Origin: JAPPOI01 sp028818055 | GTDB lineage: Bacteria; Pseudomonadota; Alphaproteobacteria; Rhodobacterales; Rhodobacteraceae | NCBI GenBank assembly: GCA_965267405.1 | Contig: OZ253954.1 | Span: 372,001-436,000 of the forward strand | DNA length: 64,000 bases | Reading direction: 5' to 3' | Shown here: positions 7,946-16,906 of the stretch, piece after piece | Numbering within the stretch: the first letter of the stretch is position 1 | How the letters are laid out: every line of letters starts with the position of its first letter | Made by a program: the position numbers and the translations under genes | Notes under the pieces: model-generated | Told to the model about the DNA's origin: nothing | Database searches by the model: none | What the model saw: the letters and a program-made list of their open reading frames with translations, nothing else

Positions 7946-8761
7946 CTATTCGCCCGGACAACCGTTCAGGATTTGATCCATATTCAACGCCGGTTGGTCG
8001 CACCCCGCTTCCCCGACGATCTTGGCCGGAACACCAGCGACAGTCTTGCAAGCAGGCACCGCTTCCAACACCACGGAACCAGCTGCAATGCGGCTGCAAT
8101 TTCCGATCGATATGTTCCCAAGAACCTTGGCACCTGCTCCGATTAACACGCCGTCGCCGATCTTTGGGTGTCTGTCATCATCTTCCTTCCCGGTGCCACC
8201 AAGGGTGACCGAGTGCAACATCGACACGTTGTCGCCAACGACTGCCGTTTCCCCAATGACGATCGAATGTGCGTGATCGATCATCAGGCCTTTGCCAATC
8301 TTGGCCGCCGGATGGATATCGATGCCAAACACTTCGCTTACACGCGCTTGAATGAAGTAAGAAAGGTCTTTGCGACCCTGCGTCCAAAGATAGTGACCAA
8401 TACGGTATGCCTGAACCGCTTGAAACCCTTTGAAGAATAACAGTGGCTGGACAAGGCGATGGCAAGCCGGGTCGCGCTCAAAAACCGCTACGATGTCAGC
8501 CCTTGCAGCCTCACCCAATGCAGGCTCTGCTGCGAAGACTTCATCGGCGATTTCCCTCAGAATTTGGGCCGACATTTCTTCAGACGCCAATTTCATGGCA
8601 ATCCGGTAGCTCAATGCCCGCTCAAAGCTATCGTGGTGCAAAACGCTGGAATGCACCAAACCGCCAATCAGGGGTTCGGCTGCAATCGCTTCTTTCGCAT
8701 CCGACGTTATCCGTTCCCAAACCGGGTCCAGACGTGCCGGTATCGGCTTACGCTCAGCCAT
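7946..8761 (-). CDS. cysE: Serine O-acetyltransferase
   Basis: Acetylates serine with acetyl-CoA to give O-acetylserine for CysK. In 271 residues the N-terminal helical domain (ERALSYRIAMKLAS, DIVAVFERDPAC) is followed by the left-handed beta-helix of hexapeptide repeats (IGKGLMIDHAHSIVIGETAVVGDNVSMLHSV in two pieces, GVLIGAGAKVLGNISIG). The catalytic His-Asp region DHAHS is present. The tail NMDQILNGCPGE is the flexible C-terminus through which CysE enzymes bind CysK and sense cysteine, although here it ends in GE rather than the more usual Ile. The start 8761 has GAGG eight bases upstream. Confidence 0.93.
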   Translation of the reverse strand: MAERKPIPARLDPVWERITSDAKEAIAAEPLIGGLVHSSVLHHDSFERALSYRIAMKLASEEMSAQILREIADEVFAAEPALGEAARADIVAVFERDPACHRLVQPLLFFKGFQAVQAYRIGHYLWTQGRKDLSYFIQARVSEVFGIDIHPAAKIGKGLMIDHAHSIVIGETAVVGDNVSMLHSVTLGGTGKEDDDRHPKIGDGVLIGAGAKVLGNISIGNCSRIAAGSVVLEAVPACKTVAGVPAKIVGEAGCDQPALNMDQILNGCPGE

Positions 8762-8843
8762 ACGAGTATCCTCATTTTTTCGCTGAGAGTATACATAAGC
8801 CGAATGACGGGAAAAAGAACCTATCACCAAATGAGTAAAAACT

Positions 8844-9182
8844 GTGAACGATAAACGACTCGCTGATTTTGAGGCAAAGTTGCGCGCGGAACTTCACAGC
8901 CTAGAAGAAAGCGACACCGTCGGGTCCGAAGATCAGCAAACGGTGATGCTAGATCAGCAATCTGTTGGTCGATTGAGCCGCATGGACGCCTTGCAGCGGC
9001 AAGCGCTTGCAAACGCCAATCAACGTAGAAGAGATGCCCGCAAGTTGAAAATTCAGGCAGCACTGACCCGTTGCCAAGACGGTGAGTTTGGGTATTGCGA
9101 TGACTGCGGAGAGGAAATTGCCGCTAAACGACTTGAACTCGATCCAACGGCCGCAAAATGCATCGAATGTGCAAACGGCTAG
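8844..9182 (+). CDS. DksA/TraR-type zinc-finger protein
   Basis: A 112-residue protein with a GTG start, predicted to act on RNA polymerase through the secondary channel. An N-terminal helical region rich in Gln and Arg (residues 1-75) precedes a C4 zinc finger, CDDC then CIEC (GYCDDCGEEI, AAKCIECANG). It is shorter than true DksA (about 150 residues) and lacks the long coiled coil with the DxxDxA tip, so it belongs with the short TraR/DksA-like proteins common in Rhodobacterales. It is divergent from cysE and stands immediately beyond the end of the GTA cluster. Confidence 0.8.
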   Translation: MNDKRLADFEAKLRAELHSLEESDTVGSEDQQTVMLDQQSVGRLSRMDALQRQALANANQRRRDARKLKIQAALTRCQDGEFGYCDDCGEEIAAKRLELDPTAAKCIECANG

Positions 9183-9189
9183 CCGGGCA

Positions 9190-9900
9190 TCAAACTCGCG
9201 GAAGCGAAAGTTCTGCAAAGTGGACAGCCAACCGGACGCTTCCTGTGCCGTCGAACGAGCCATTTTCTGCAGTCAGAAGTAGATCCGTGTCCGAATAATA
9301 CGTCACAGGGCTCGAAGTGATTCCGCGCAACCAAGAACCGTTGGTCAAACCAATTCCGCTTCCGTATCGATCAGTGCTCCCGGAAACGCCCAATTGAAAC
9401 GACGATGCACCACCAACGTCTGTTAGCACGCGCCCTGTCACACCGTACACAATCGAGTTGGCAGGAATGAATGCGCTGACTACGCTAGTTGATCCGACAC
9501 TTACCGCGTGATCGACTTCTAAAGAACGATGCGAGAACGCTGCGCCATTTTCAGACATCGCGCCGGCTCCTGGAATCCACCCTTCACCATCAAAAGTCGC
9601 CTCAGTCCCGAGGTTTTGAAGCCAGGCACGCCATCCGAATTTTGGTGGAACAAATATCCAGCCTCCATTCGCGAACAGCGCGAGCTTCGTATCCTGTCCA
9701 AGCCATTCGCCCGATGCCCCCACCCCAACTCCATATAAGTCGCCTTCGAGAGGCGACGCCGGCACTGCCGTCCGCGCCGGCTCGATCAGGCTGATGGCTG
9801 TAAGCGCGTCCAAGATGAGAAACGCCTCGTTGACTGTCACATGTTTTTGCGACTGGGCTGGCTGAACCAAGGGAAGTTTCAATGTGCTCGTCTCAGACAT
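9190..9900 (-). CDS. DUF2793-type protein, last gene of the GTA cluster (putative fibre/spike)
   Basis: A 236-residue protein starting eight bases before the end of g15, so it is read as the terminal gene of the GTA operon. The N-terminal half (LVQPAQSQKHVTVNEAF, then GQDTKLALFANGGWIFVPPKFGW) is the DUF2793 domain found in phage and GTA receptor-binding or fibre proteins. The C-terminal half is Gly/Ser/Thr rich and probably beta-structured, as in adhesive tips. The second of two in-frame ATGs (9900) is chosen because AAAGG sits nine bases before it. A role in contacting recipient cells is inference from domain and position. Confidence 0.75.
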   Translation of the reverse strand: MSETSTLKLPLVQPAQSQKHVTVNEAFLILDALTAISLIEPARTAVPASPLEGDLYGVGVGASGEWLGQDTKLALFANGGWIFVPPKFGWRAWLQNLGTEATFDGEGWIPGAGAMSENGAAFSHRSLEVDHAVSVGSTSVVSAFIPANSIVYGVTGRVLTDVGGASSFQLGVSGSTDRYGSGIGLTNGSWLRGITSSPVTYYSDTDLLLTAENGSFDGTGSVRLAVHFAELSLPRV

Positions 9901-12900
9901 ATGCATTTACCTTTGCAAAAAGCCCCGGCCCGAACCTGTCAGAAACCTGAGCAACATGGATTTCGAAGTTGCCTGTCAGACCATCTTGCAAAACATCGGC
10001 AGCAAGATACGTCCAACTGGGGCTTGATATGGACACTTCTCGACGAGTGGCTCCACCGGCAGTGATGCGCACCAGATACTCCTCTGATTGTTCGCCAAGC
10101 GGAATGTCAGTATTCGACCAAAGGTCCCCATCTATCCGAGACTGCCGCAACCACTTGACCAAGAAGTTGCCCGATCCATCGTTCGATACCCGCAAGTGCA
10201 CTGGTGCATATGGCCTCAGTCCCGCGGCCGAGGCTGTGTGCGACAGTTGCAGATACGACGAATGATCTACCGCCTTCGAAGCGGGGCCAATTCGATAATG
10301 GCGCTCTACATCGCGTTGAGACGATGCAATCTGTATTTGCCGCAAGTTTTCATCTAGCAGCACAAATACCGAACCCGCTGGCCACACATTCGGGATCAAA
10401 CCGTCGGTTCCCTTTTGTCCGCGCAATCTCATGGACAGGGCCCAGGTGTCAGGCCCAACAAGCTGGGCGTCTCGGAACTGGAAAACTTCCCAAACGTCTG
10501 ACACCGGATCGCCGATAACAGCCGCGTTTCCATTCGCAAAAACGCTCGCTTCGCTAATGCTGCTCAAGTCACCGTTTGGAATCCTGATAGTGAGCGCTTC
10601 GCCACGATCCCAAATTCCTGGCCGCGCGCTTGCTAGATCATTGAGCGTTTCACCAATAACAGCGGACCTCTCTAAAACCAGCTCATACCCCCAGCTTGCT
10701 GCGTCGGAGGATCCATAAATATGCACGCCTCCGGGCCATGGTTTTGCCGTCGCTGCAACCCATGGTGCAATCTCGTTTTCCCTTCCCGTTAGTAGCGGTA
10801 AATCCATAATGACCGGCCAAACCGGAACGGGAGTCTGGATCGTTGGTACGGTCGGCGTCGCTTCCGGAATTGTCGGCTTTTCGTATATTCCAGCGTCGAC
10901 ACGCACCGCTTCGGCGATCAGCAATCCAGCATCTTCCAAGCGATCAATTCTGAACACACCCGCCGCTTCATCAGTTTGAAGCTCAATTGTGTCACCGGCC
11001 TGAATTGGTGATGAAGGTGGAAGGGCAAAAACGGCTTTGTCTCTTGCAACTCTGGTTTCGGATAACCAGCGTTCCGTCGCGGCGATACCCTCGCCCTCGG
11101 TCAATACCAGTGACAACTCGCTTTGCGACACCGTTTGGGCATTCGTGTCAGGGAATGCGCTTTCCTCAGCTCGTATTTCATAATCGCCATCGGCTTCCAG
11201 AAAATTCAAACGAACCTTGTCTGGCACATCTATCAGCGGGTCACGGGCCTGTTTGACATAAGCGCTTCCGTCAACTTCCGCCAATTCGCTGGTTGTCAAC
11301 TGAAGCAGTGGCCGACCGGTTCGGTTTTTGAATGTCAGTACGCCGTTTTTCTCGGTGGCGTCCACGCCGGTGGCCAGCATTAAGGACTGAAGCAAAGCGC
11401 GCGGCGTTTCGCTCCCGTCCAAATGAAACCCTCGGACTAATCCGTAAAGTTCGGAAACATCAAAATCTTCGATTCCAGCATGCTGGCAAATCTCCGAGAC
11501 AACACCGGCCAAAGATCGCGCTGAAATCCGGCCTGACAGCCAATGCCCTCTAGAGTAGTTGTCACCGTCGCTCCAAACCTCTGAGTTTCCGGGAAAATTC
11601 GGGTAAGGCCTTGCATCCCAGGCCCAAACAAACATCCGGTTCGTGTCGATCATTCTTCCGGAGTACGAATTGGACACTGGGTTTTTTTCAGAGTCGTTCC
11701 AATACTCTGTGATGGCACGCAGGTATTGCATCTGCATCAGATCATCGCGCGCACCTGTCGAATATTTCGGCAGACTGCTTTCGGAAGACTTCGGATCAAG
11801 AAACTTGTTCGGCTGATTGGTGCCTTTGTCGATCGCCGCACAACCAATCTCGCAAAACCAAATTGGCTTCGAGCCCGGAATCCATTCTGTGGTAGTGGGG
11901 CTTCGAACACCTCCGACCCTGTCGTAATGCGCGTTCTCCCACCATCCACGAATGTCCTTGAAGCGATAAACCCAGGGCTCTTGGTACGCGCCATCGGTGA
12001 TGTCGGATCGGATCTGAAGCGCCTCAGCGGAAGCCGATTTATAGTACCAGTCGTACCCTTCACCACCTTCGATGTTCGATTTTAGATACTCGACATTGTA
12101 AATCGACCCCCACTCGGAATCGACGTGATCAATACCATCGCGCCAGTCGGACAGCGGCATGTAATTGTCGATCCCAACAAAATCGATGTTGTCATCGGAC
12201 CAAAGCGGATCGAGGTGAAAGTATACGTTTCCGCTGCCATCTAGCGGTTGATAACCAAAGTACTCCGTCCAGTCTGCGGCATAGCTGATTTTTGTGTTCG
12301 CACCCAAAATGTCGCGCACTTCAGCCGCCAGATCGATCAACTCGTGGACGGCTGGGAAACTGTCATTGCCCCCCCGTATCTGGGTCAATCCACGCATTTC
12401 TGATCCGATGCAGAAAGCATCAACACCACCGGCGATTGCGCAGAGATGGGCATAGTGCAGGATAAAGCGACGATAGGTGAACCCATCCGCCCCGGTGAAC
12501 AGCACCCGGTCACCATCGACGACGAAATCACTCGCTGTGGCAGTTCCGAAGAAATCCGAAACTTCCGCAATTGCAGCCGCAGTGCCGTCGGGCGAATTCG
12601 GAACGTTCGGAGCAAGCGACGTTGTCACTCGGCCACGCCAAGGCAACGAAGGTTGACCTGTGTCGCCGGTCCAAGGGTCTGTAAGGGTGTTACCCTCAGT
12701 CTGTGTCATTAAGACAAAAGGATAGAACATCACGTCCTGTCCGATGTTCTTTAACGCCGCGATCGCTTCCAAAACTGACGCGTCAGCGGGCGTGCCACCG
12801 TAGATTGGGCGACCATCTTCGGTCGGAACCTGTGAGGCGGATGCTCTCGCAATGCCACTAACTTCCCACGGCATTCCCACCCCATCGGTTGCCGTTTGTT

Positions 12901-13786
12901 CAACAAGTGGCCGAATCTGGCAGTTGCCACAGCGCAGATCATCTCCAAACCAAGAAACAATGAGCGACGTTGCCGTACAATTCGGCGCTTCTTCAGCCAA
13001 ACTATCAAGCGCGGTCAAAATATCTGCTTCGCCGCTTGCCGTGTTCACGTTGGCATAGGTGTTAAGACCTGGGCCCTCGGAATAAAGTACAGGCGTCGTC
13101 GCCAAGGCGTACTCGCCAGTTCCAGGAATTAGAGCCAATGCGCGAATGTGGTCAGCAGGGTCTCCCTCTCCTGTTCGCATCACTTCAAACGAGAATTGCG
13201 GAACTCGATTACCAAAAGGCCCCAACTGAAGATTTTCAAAAACAACGTACGAAGTTCCGCGGTATGCTGGTGCTTCACCCAGCCCCTCAATGGCTTCGAT
13301 CTTGGGATCCGGAAGTTGCGTGGCGCTTCCAGGATAAAACCGCATTGTCACATCGGCTTTGGAGATTTCGGTCCCGTCTGCCCAGATGCGCCCAACCCGC
13401 GAAACTTCGCCCTCACACAGCGCGATCGCCAGGCTGACCGAATAGCTGTAGCTCGTAGTTTTCGGCTGGGATGGTGCGCCTTTCCCACCGCCGGTGGTTG
13501 TCGAGCTTTCAAGGAATTGCGAAGCCCAAATAACCTGCCCTGAAACGCGAACACGACCATGCACATGCGCAATCGGTGCACCTTCACTGGCCCCTGAAAT
13601 TCTGAAACGATCAACACGCCCGGTTTCAACCGCCGGAGACCCTGCTCCAAGCAGCTTTGAATCGATGACCCTGCCAATCGTGGCTCCTACAGCGCGCCCC
13701 GCTACTGCCGCGGAAATGCCCAGTACCGATCCACCAATGCTCGCGCCTACCGCGCCGCCGGCTGCGGATAATAATATCGTGGCCAT
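9893..13786 (-). CDS. g15: GTA g15: host-specificity / tail-tip megaprotein
   Basis: The largest GTA protein, 1297 residues, expected to form the tip of the baseplate. The N-terminus has Gly/Ala-rich hydrophobic stretches (ILLSAAGGAVGASIGGSVLG). Around residues 430-740 is a TIM-barrel glycoside-hydrolase-like domain, with IGSEMRGLTQIRG, AADWTEYFGY, VGIDNYMPLSDW and WFCEIGCAAI supplying the paired glutamates such enzymes use. A phage-tail_3-like region and a C-terminal beta-rich domain follow. The start at 13786 has GGAGG four bases upstream, just after the g14 stop; a longer in-frame start at 13858 would overlap g14 without support. Intact length matches an active GTA. Confidence 0.93.
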   Translation of the reverse strand: MATILLSAAGGAVGASIGGSVLGISAAVAGRAVGATIGRVIDSKLLGAGSPAVETGRVDRFRISGASEGAPIAHVHGRVRVSGQVIWASQFLESSTTTGGGKGAPSQPKTTSYSYSVSLAIALCEGEVSRVGRIWADGTEISKADVTMRFYPGSATQLPDPKIEAIEGLGEAPAYRGTSYVVFENLQLGPFGNRVPQFSFEVMRTGEGDPADHIRALALIPGTGEYALATTPVLYSEGPGLNTYANVNTASGEADILTALDSLAEEAPNCTATSLIVSWFGDDLRCGNCQIRPLVEQTATDGVGMPWEVSGIARASASQVPTEDGRPIYGGTPADASVLEAIAALKNIGQDVMFYPFVLMTQTEGNTLTDPWTGDTGQPSLPWRGRVTTSLAPNVPNSPDGTAAAIAEVSDFFGTATASDFVVDGDRVLFTGADGFTYRRFILHYAHLCAIAGGVDAFCIGSEMRGLTQIRGGNDSFPAVHELIDLAAEVRDILGANTKISYAADWTEYFGYQPLDGSGNVYFHLDPLWSDDNIDFVGIDNYMPLSDWRDGIDHVDSEWGSIYNVEYLKSNIEGGEGYDWYYKSASAEALQIRSDITDGAYQEPWVYRFKDIRGWWENAHYDRVGGVRSPTTTEWIPGSKPIWFCEIGCAAIDKGTNQPNKFLDPKSSESSLPKYSTGARDDLMQMQYLRAITEYWNDSEKNPVSNSYSGRMIDTNRMFVWAWDARPYPNFPGNSEVWSDGDNYSRGHWLSGRISARSLAGVVSEICQHAGIEDFDVSELYGLVRGFHLDGSETPRALLQSLMLATGVDATEKNGVLTFKNRTGRPLLQLTTSELAEVDGSAYVKQARDPLIDVPDKVRLNFLEADGDYEIRAEESAFPDTNAQTVSQSELSLVLTEGEGIAATERWLSETRVARDKAVFALPPSSPIQAGDTIELQTDEAAGVFRIDRLEDAGLLIAEAVRVDAGIYEKPTIPEATPTVPTIQTPVPVWPVIMDLPLLTGRENEIAPWVAATAKPWPGGVHIYGSSDAASWGYELVLERSAVIGETLNDLASARPGIWDRGEALTIRIPNGDLSSISEASVFANGNAAVIGDPVSDVWEVFQFRDAQLVGPDTWALSMRLRGQKGTDGLIPNVWPAGSVFVLLDENLRQIQIASSQRDVERHYRIGPASKAVDHSSYLQLSHTASAAGLRPYAPVHLRVSNDGSGNFLVKWLRQSRIDGDLWSNTDIPLGEQSEEYLVRITAGGATRREVSISSPSWTYLAADVLQDGLTGNFEIHVAQVSDRFGPGLFAKVNAYV

Positions 13787-13797
13787 TTGGCCTCCGT

Positions 13798-14247
13798 TTA
13801 GTTGAGTTTTTCGGTGGGCACAGGAACAGCAAACACACCTGCAAGACGTCGCTGCCATGGCAACGACAAAGCGTTTTCAACAACGCCATGTCCCGAATAC
13901 GCGTGAATGAACATTGGCGTGCTCGCGTCCGAGCATATTCCAAGATGCTTGGCGACAGCACCGCTCCTCATGCGAAACAACAACACGTCGCCAAGCGAAA
14001 TTTGGCTTGTCGACTTGCGTATCAGATGCTTGTCGAGCGCTGCTTCAAGAAGATCGTTTTGAGCCACTTCGTCCCAATCACGACTGTATGGCGGTATCTC
14101 TTCGGTGTGCTCGCCGTAGTGCTCGCGCCAAATGCCCAGCAACAAACCTAAGCAATCACAACCAGCACCTTTTACCGAACACTGGTGTTTGTACGGTGTG
14201 CCGATCCACGATTTAGCCGAGGCGACAAAGGATTCACCCGGAGTCAT
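13798..14247 (-). CDS. g14: GTA g14: NlpC/P60 cell-wall peptidase
   Basis: A 149-residue NlpC/P60 hydrolase at the GTA baseplate, presumed to open the recipient peptidoglycan. SWIGTPYKHQ leads to GCDCLGLLLG with the nucleophilic Cys; AKHLGICSD supplies the catalytic His, and MFIHAYSGHGVV follows. Its ATG overlaps the g13 stop by four bases. The length agrees with the TIGR02219-type GTA peptidase. Confidence 0.92.
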   Translation of the reverse strand: MTPGESFVASAKSWIGTPYKHQCSVKGAGCDCLGLLLGIWREHYGEHTEEIPPYSRDWDEVAQNDLLEAALDKHLIRKSTSQISLGDVLLFRMRSGAVAKHLGICSDASTPMFIHAYSGHGVVENALSLPWQRRLAGVFAVPVPTEKLN

Positions 14248-15125
14248 CGAAGGCTGCCTCCGTCGTTGACACCATTGCTCGTGGGATATGAAACCAACCA
14301 GTCTTCGCCAGGTATGTCAGGAAACCCCTGAAAATTCAGTAAGTTAGAGAATTTAGATATGCACGTGTTGCATCGTTTGTCGCAACCAGCCTCGATCCGC
14401 ACAAGATCCCCAATTCCAAGACCGGAGCTCAAGTATTCCCAGACCTCAATTATTCTTTGACCACCAGAAAGAACATCTTTCTTAACGATGCCAACCGCAG
14501 ACTGCCCTGCGCCGTTCAAAACTTCCAATCGACCGCGCAGGAACCATCCCTCGTCAAATTCCGGGTGTTCCGAAAAGGTCAGACGCACACCTCGATCAAT
14601 TGCCACGATTTCGGCTTCCAGAAAGAAGCGTGCATCCGTCATATCAACTCCGCAGGCTACATCCCCAAGGATTGCGCCACACGACCTTTGATAAACTCGG
14701 CCATTGGAGCGGGACAAAGCCTCAGCCAATCCACGTAGCTCTGCCCGAAATGCGCCGCCTTGACGCTCTATCTCGCCGATCGATCCACGAAACAAGACGC
14801 GTCGTTCGTCGACGTTCTGCCAGTTCACCAACCATGACTGCACTTTAGCACCGTCATATTGACCAGCTCGAATGTCTTCTTCGCGGATAGCCGGATTGCT
14901 AAGAATTCCAATGGCTTCACTGTTATCGACCGCGAGCCCGGTTGTCTGATCAAGTGAACTGGTGCTCAATCCACTGTCAGGAAAAAAGTTTATGCCCTCG
15001 AATTCAATGGGCCGATCATGATCGGTGAATCCCAAGACCGCACCATCGCCACGAGTCACCGCCCAAGCTCGACACACAGTGGTTGCGCAAAGCGCAAGGT
15101 GATCAGCCAGAGCATCGGATATCAT
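14244..15125 (-). CDS. g13: GTA g13: baseplate hub protein
   Basis: A 293-residue protein of the DUF2163/TIGR02218 type that forms the hub at the distal end of the tail. It opens with LADHLALCATTVCRAWAV and GFTDHDRPI, signature of the family. Cysteines are grouped: SCGAILGDVACGVD at about residue 150 and GCDKRCNTCISKFSN near residue 255. In the R. capsulatus GTA structure the hub protein carries an iron-sulfur cluster, and these cysteines are the expected ligands. Start overlaps the g12 stop by four bases. Confidence 0.92.
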   Translation of the reverse strand: MISDALADHLALCATTVCRAWAVTRGDGAVLGFTDHDRPIEFEGINFFPDSGLSTSSLDQTTGLAVDNSEAIGILSNPAIREEDIRAGQYDGAKVQSWLVNWQNVDERRVLFRGSIGEIERQGGAFRAELRGLAEALSRSNGRVYQRSCGAILGDVACGVDMTDARFFLEAEIVAIDRGVRLTFSEHPEFDEGWFLRGRLEVLNGAGQSAVGIVKKDVLSGGQRIIEVWEYLSSGLGIGDLVRIEAGCDKRCNTCISKFSNLLNFQGFPDIPGEDWLVSYPTSNGVNDGGSLR

Positions 15126-15754
15126 ACGCGCACCTCGATCACCGGAATATCGGGCACCTCACCGGCTTTGAAGCTGGCCACTGAAACTTGAATAGTCTCG
15201 GTATCGAACCGAACAGGAACGTCAAATTCGAAACCAGCTGTAATCGAAGCATCCGGTTCAGGCGCTTCACTGAAACTGACGATCCCGGTCGAAGTATCGA
15301 CGGTGAAGTCGACGCCCTCCAAAATAGGATCACCCTGAACCGCCAAGACAACAGTTCCCAACACAGGCTTGTGGATAGGCCGTTCATAAGTGTGCTCACC
15401 TGACCGATACGTTTTTGACAATTGAAATGTCTTTGTGGCTCCGTCTCCAACGCCAACGATCTGATCGCTAAGGTTTGGCTCATCCAGAACCGCGCCTGAC
15501 CGGTAGTCTGACCAATCCTTCCACCGAAATCCGAAAAGCTGACCTCGCCTGGCTTCGAAGAATGCCACAAGGTTTTCGATGTCCTCTAGCGATCGCATGC
15601 CAAGCCCGGCATTGTAGCGTCTGCGCGAGTGCGCCCAAGGCGTATTTCGCTCTTCGAACCCATTGGCAAGTGCAACGATGTCTGTACGCCTCTCCGGCCC
15701 ACCGATTGAACCGAAGCTCAGGTTCGTCGGGAACCTAACTTCATGAAATGACAT
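15122..15754 (-). CDS. g12: GTA g12: distal tail protein
   Basis: A 210-residue DUF2460/TIGR02217 protein that joins tail tube and baseplate. It begins MSFHEVRFPTNLSFGSIGGPERRTDIV, followed by ERNTPWAHSRRRYNAG, both conserved across Rhodobacterales GTAs, and has a beta-rich C-terminus. The ATG at 15754 is preferred over GTG 15757, since AGGGGA stands five bases upstream of it. It overlaps g13 by four bases. Confidence 0.93.
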   Translation of the reverse strand: MSFHEVRFPTNLSFGSIGGPERRTDIVALANGFEERNTPWAHSRRRYNAGLGMRSLEDIENLVAFFEARRGQLFGFRWKDWSDYRSGAVLDEPNLSDQIVGVGDGATKTFQLSKTYRSGEHTYERPIHKPVLGTVVLAVQGDPILEGVDFTVDTSTGIVSFSEAPEPDASITAGFEFDVPVRFDTETIQVSVASFKAGEVPDIPVIEVRV

Positions 15755-15763
15755 CACATTCCC

Positions 15764-16399
15764 CTATCTATTGCGATCGCCACGCCCCAGTGCACGCGTC
15801 AAATGCGCTGCAATCTGGGACTGACTTCTCTGAAAGCTCTGAGCGTCGGGCGTAGAGATATTCATGACAATGCTCACAGGTTGACCACCACCTTCCATTC
15901 GCACGCCAAGCTTGCCATCCGCTCCTCGCGATAGAGGCATGATCGCCTCGGGACCCGCTTCGCCCATCACACCTAACCCGCCGCGCATGGGAAATGCCGT
16001 CGGAGACGACACAATTCCACCCGAAGCAAACGGCGTGACTTTTCCTTGAGAAAATGCGGCGCCATTGGCGAACAGCCCGGTCACGCCCTGCGCAATCAAG
16101 CCCCCAAGATGAGTGGTTACCGGCCTAATGGCCGCTGCGTAGACAGTGTCGACTAGAGACCGCGCCACCGCGCCCAGCGCGTCGCTCGCCCTGTATCCAT
16201 CGAATACCAGACCATCAAAAGCGCTTCGTAAGCCCTTGGAAAGCCCTTTCGACAAAGTTTCAGTCTCTCGACTCGTCGCGGCAATCGAAGATTGCATTTT
16301 CAGGACCTCGTCCGAAAACGAAGCCGTTACGGCTCCTGCCTCTGTCAGGGTGACTTCCAAAGCCGCCACCTGATCCTCAAACTTGTCAATCTCGTCCAT
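15764..16399 (-). CDS. g11: GTA g11: short tape-measure protein
   Basis: A 211-residue tape-measure protein that sets tail length. It begins with a helical N-terminal half (DKFEDQVAALEVTLTEAGAV) and has the terminal Gly/Ala-rich block of phage tape measures (FASGGIVSSPTAFPMRGGLGVMGEAGPEA). It is very short compared with siphophage tape measures but matches the approximately 219-residue R. capsulatus protein, consistent with the short GTA tail. Its start overlaps g10.1 by 14 bases. Confidence 0.9.
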   Translation of the reverse strand: MDEIDKFEDQVAALEVTLTEAGAVTASFSDEVLKMQSSIAATSRETETLSKGLSKGLRSAFDGLVFDGYRASDALGAVARSLVDTVYAAAIRPVTTHLGGLIAQGVTGLFANGAAFSQGKVTPFASGGIVSSPTAFPMRGGLGVMGEAGPEAIMPLSRGADGKLGVRMEGGGQPVSIVMNISTPDAQSFQRSQSQIAAHLTRALGRGDRNR

Positions 16400-16592
16400 T
16401 TTGCTCCTCGCTCAACACGTCAGGAAACTGTTGGGATAGCTCGTCAAATCGCTTTCGCATCAACGGGACCGCCGCGCCGCCAAGCCCCAACAAGAACGAC
16501 AGTTCCACCGGCGTAAGTTGCCAAAACTCGGCGGGTCTCACCCCATTTCGTCGAGCCGCTTTCATTAAGGCGAACCAGTCAAATGCGCTCAT
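16386..16592 (-). CDS. GTA g10.1: small tail assembly chaperone
   Basis: A 68-residue protein beginning MSAFDWFALMKAAR, then LTPVELSFLLGL, a pattern of the small phage tail assembly chaperone (TIGR02216, RcGTA rcc01693 type). Its ATG overlaps the g10 stop (ATGA). Lambda-like siphophages use a pair of overlapping chaperone genes before the tape measure, sometimes with frameshifting; here they are separate frames joined by the ATGA overlap. Confidence 0.85.
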   Translation of the reverse strand: MSAFDWFALMKAARRNGVRPAEFWQLTPVELSFLLGLGGAAVPLMRKRFDELSQQFPDVLSEEQNGRD

Positions 16593-16906
16593 TGGTTTGG
16601 AAAGGAAAACGCCCGGACGAGCAGCTCGCCAGCCAGGCGCGTTGCTTTGGGCAAACCACCATCGATTTCGACTGCCAGCAGCTCTCGCGCTTCTCCACGC
16701 CAACCGCCACCACGAAGCCCCGCAACTATGACCGAAACCACGTCGCGGGTTGAAAAGGAGCCCGCTTCAAACCGTTCGACCAAGGCAACGATGTTACCGT
16801 CGCTCAATCCGTCTTCTAGCTCCGCCAATGCTGCTAGGGTCAAACGCATGACGTAGCGCTCGCCATCCAGAACGATAGCAACCTGACCTTCCCAGGGGTT
16901 CGCCAT
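16589..16906 (-). CDS. g10: GTA g10: gene transfer agent tail assembly chaperone (GTA TAC)
   Basis: A 105-residue protein with ANPWEGQVAIVLDGERYVMRLTLAALAELE in its first third, diagnostic of the GTA TAC family. It lies between the major tail protein and g10.1; its start shares one base with the g9 stop. Presumed to chaperone tape measure and tail tube during assembly. Confidence 0.9.
   Translation of the reverse strand: MANPWEGQVAIVLDGERYVMRLTLAALAELEDGLSDGNIVALVERFEAGSFSTRDVVSVIVAGLRGGGWRGEARELLAVEIDGGLPKATRLAGELLVRAFSFPNQ

Noticed and set aside
13787..13858. Longer start for g15
   Set aside because: The extra residues are Cys/Arg rich and overlap g14; ATG 13786 has an ideal ribosome-binding site.
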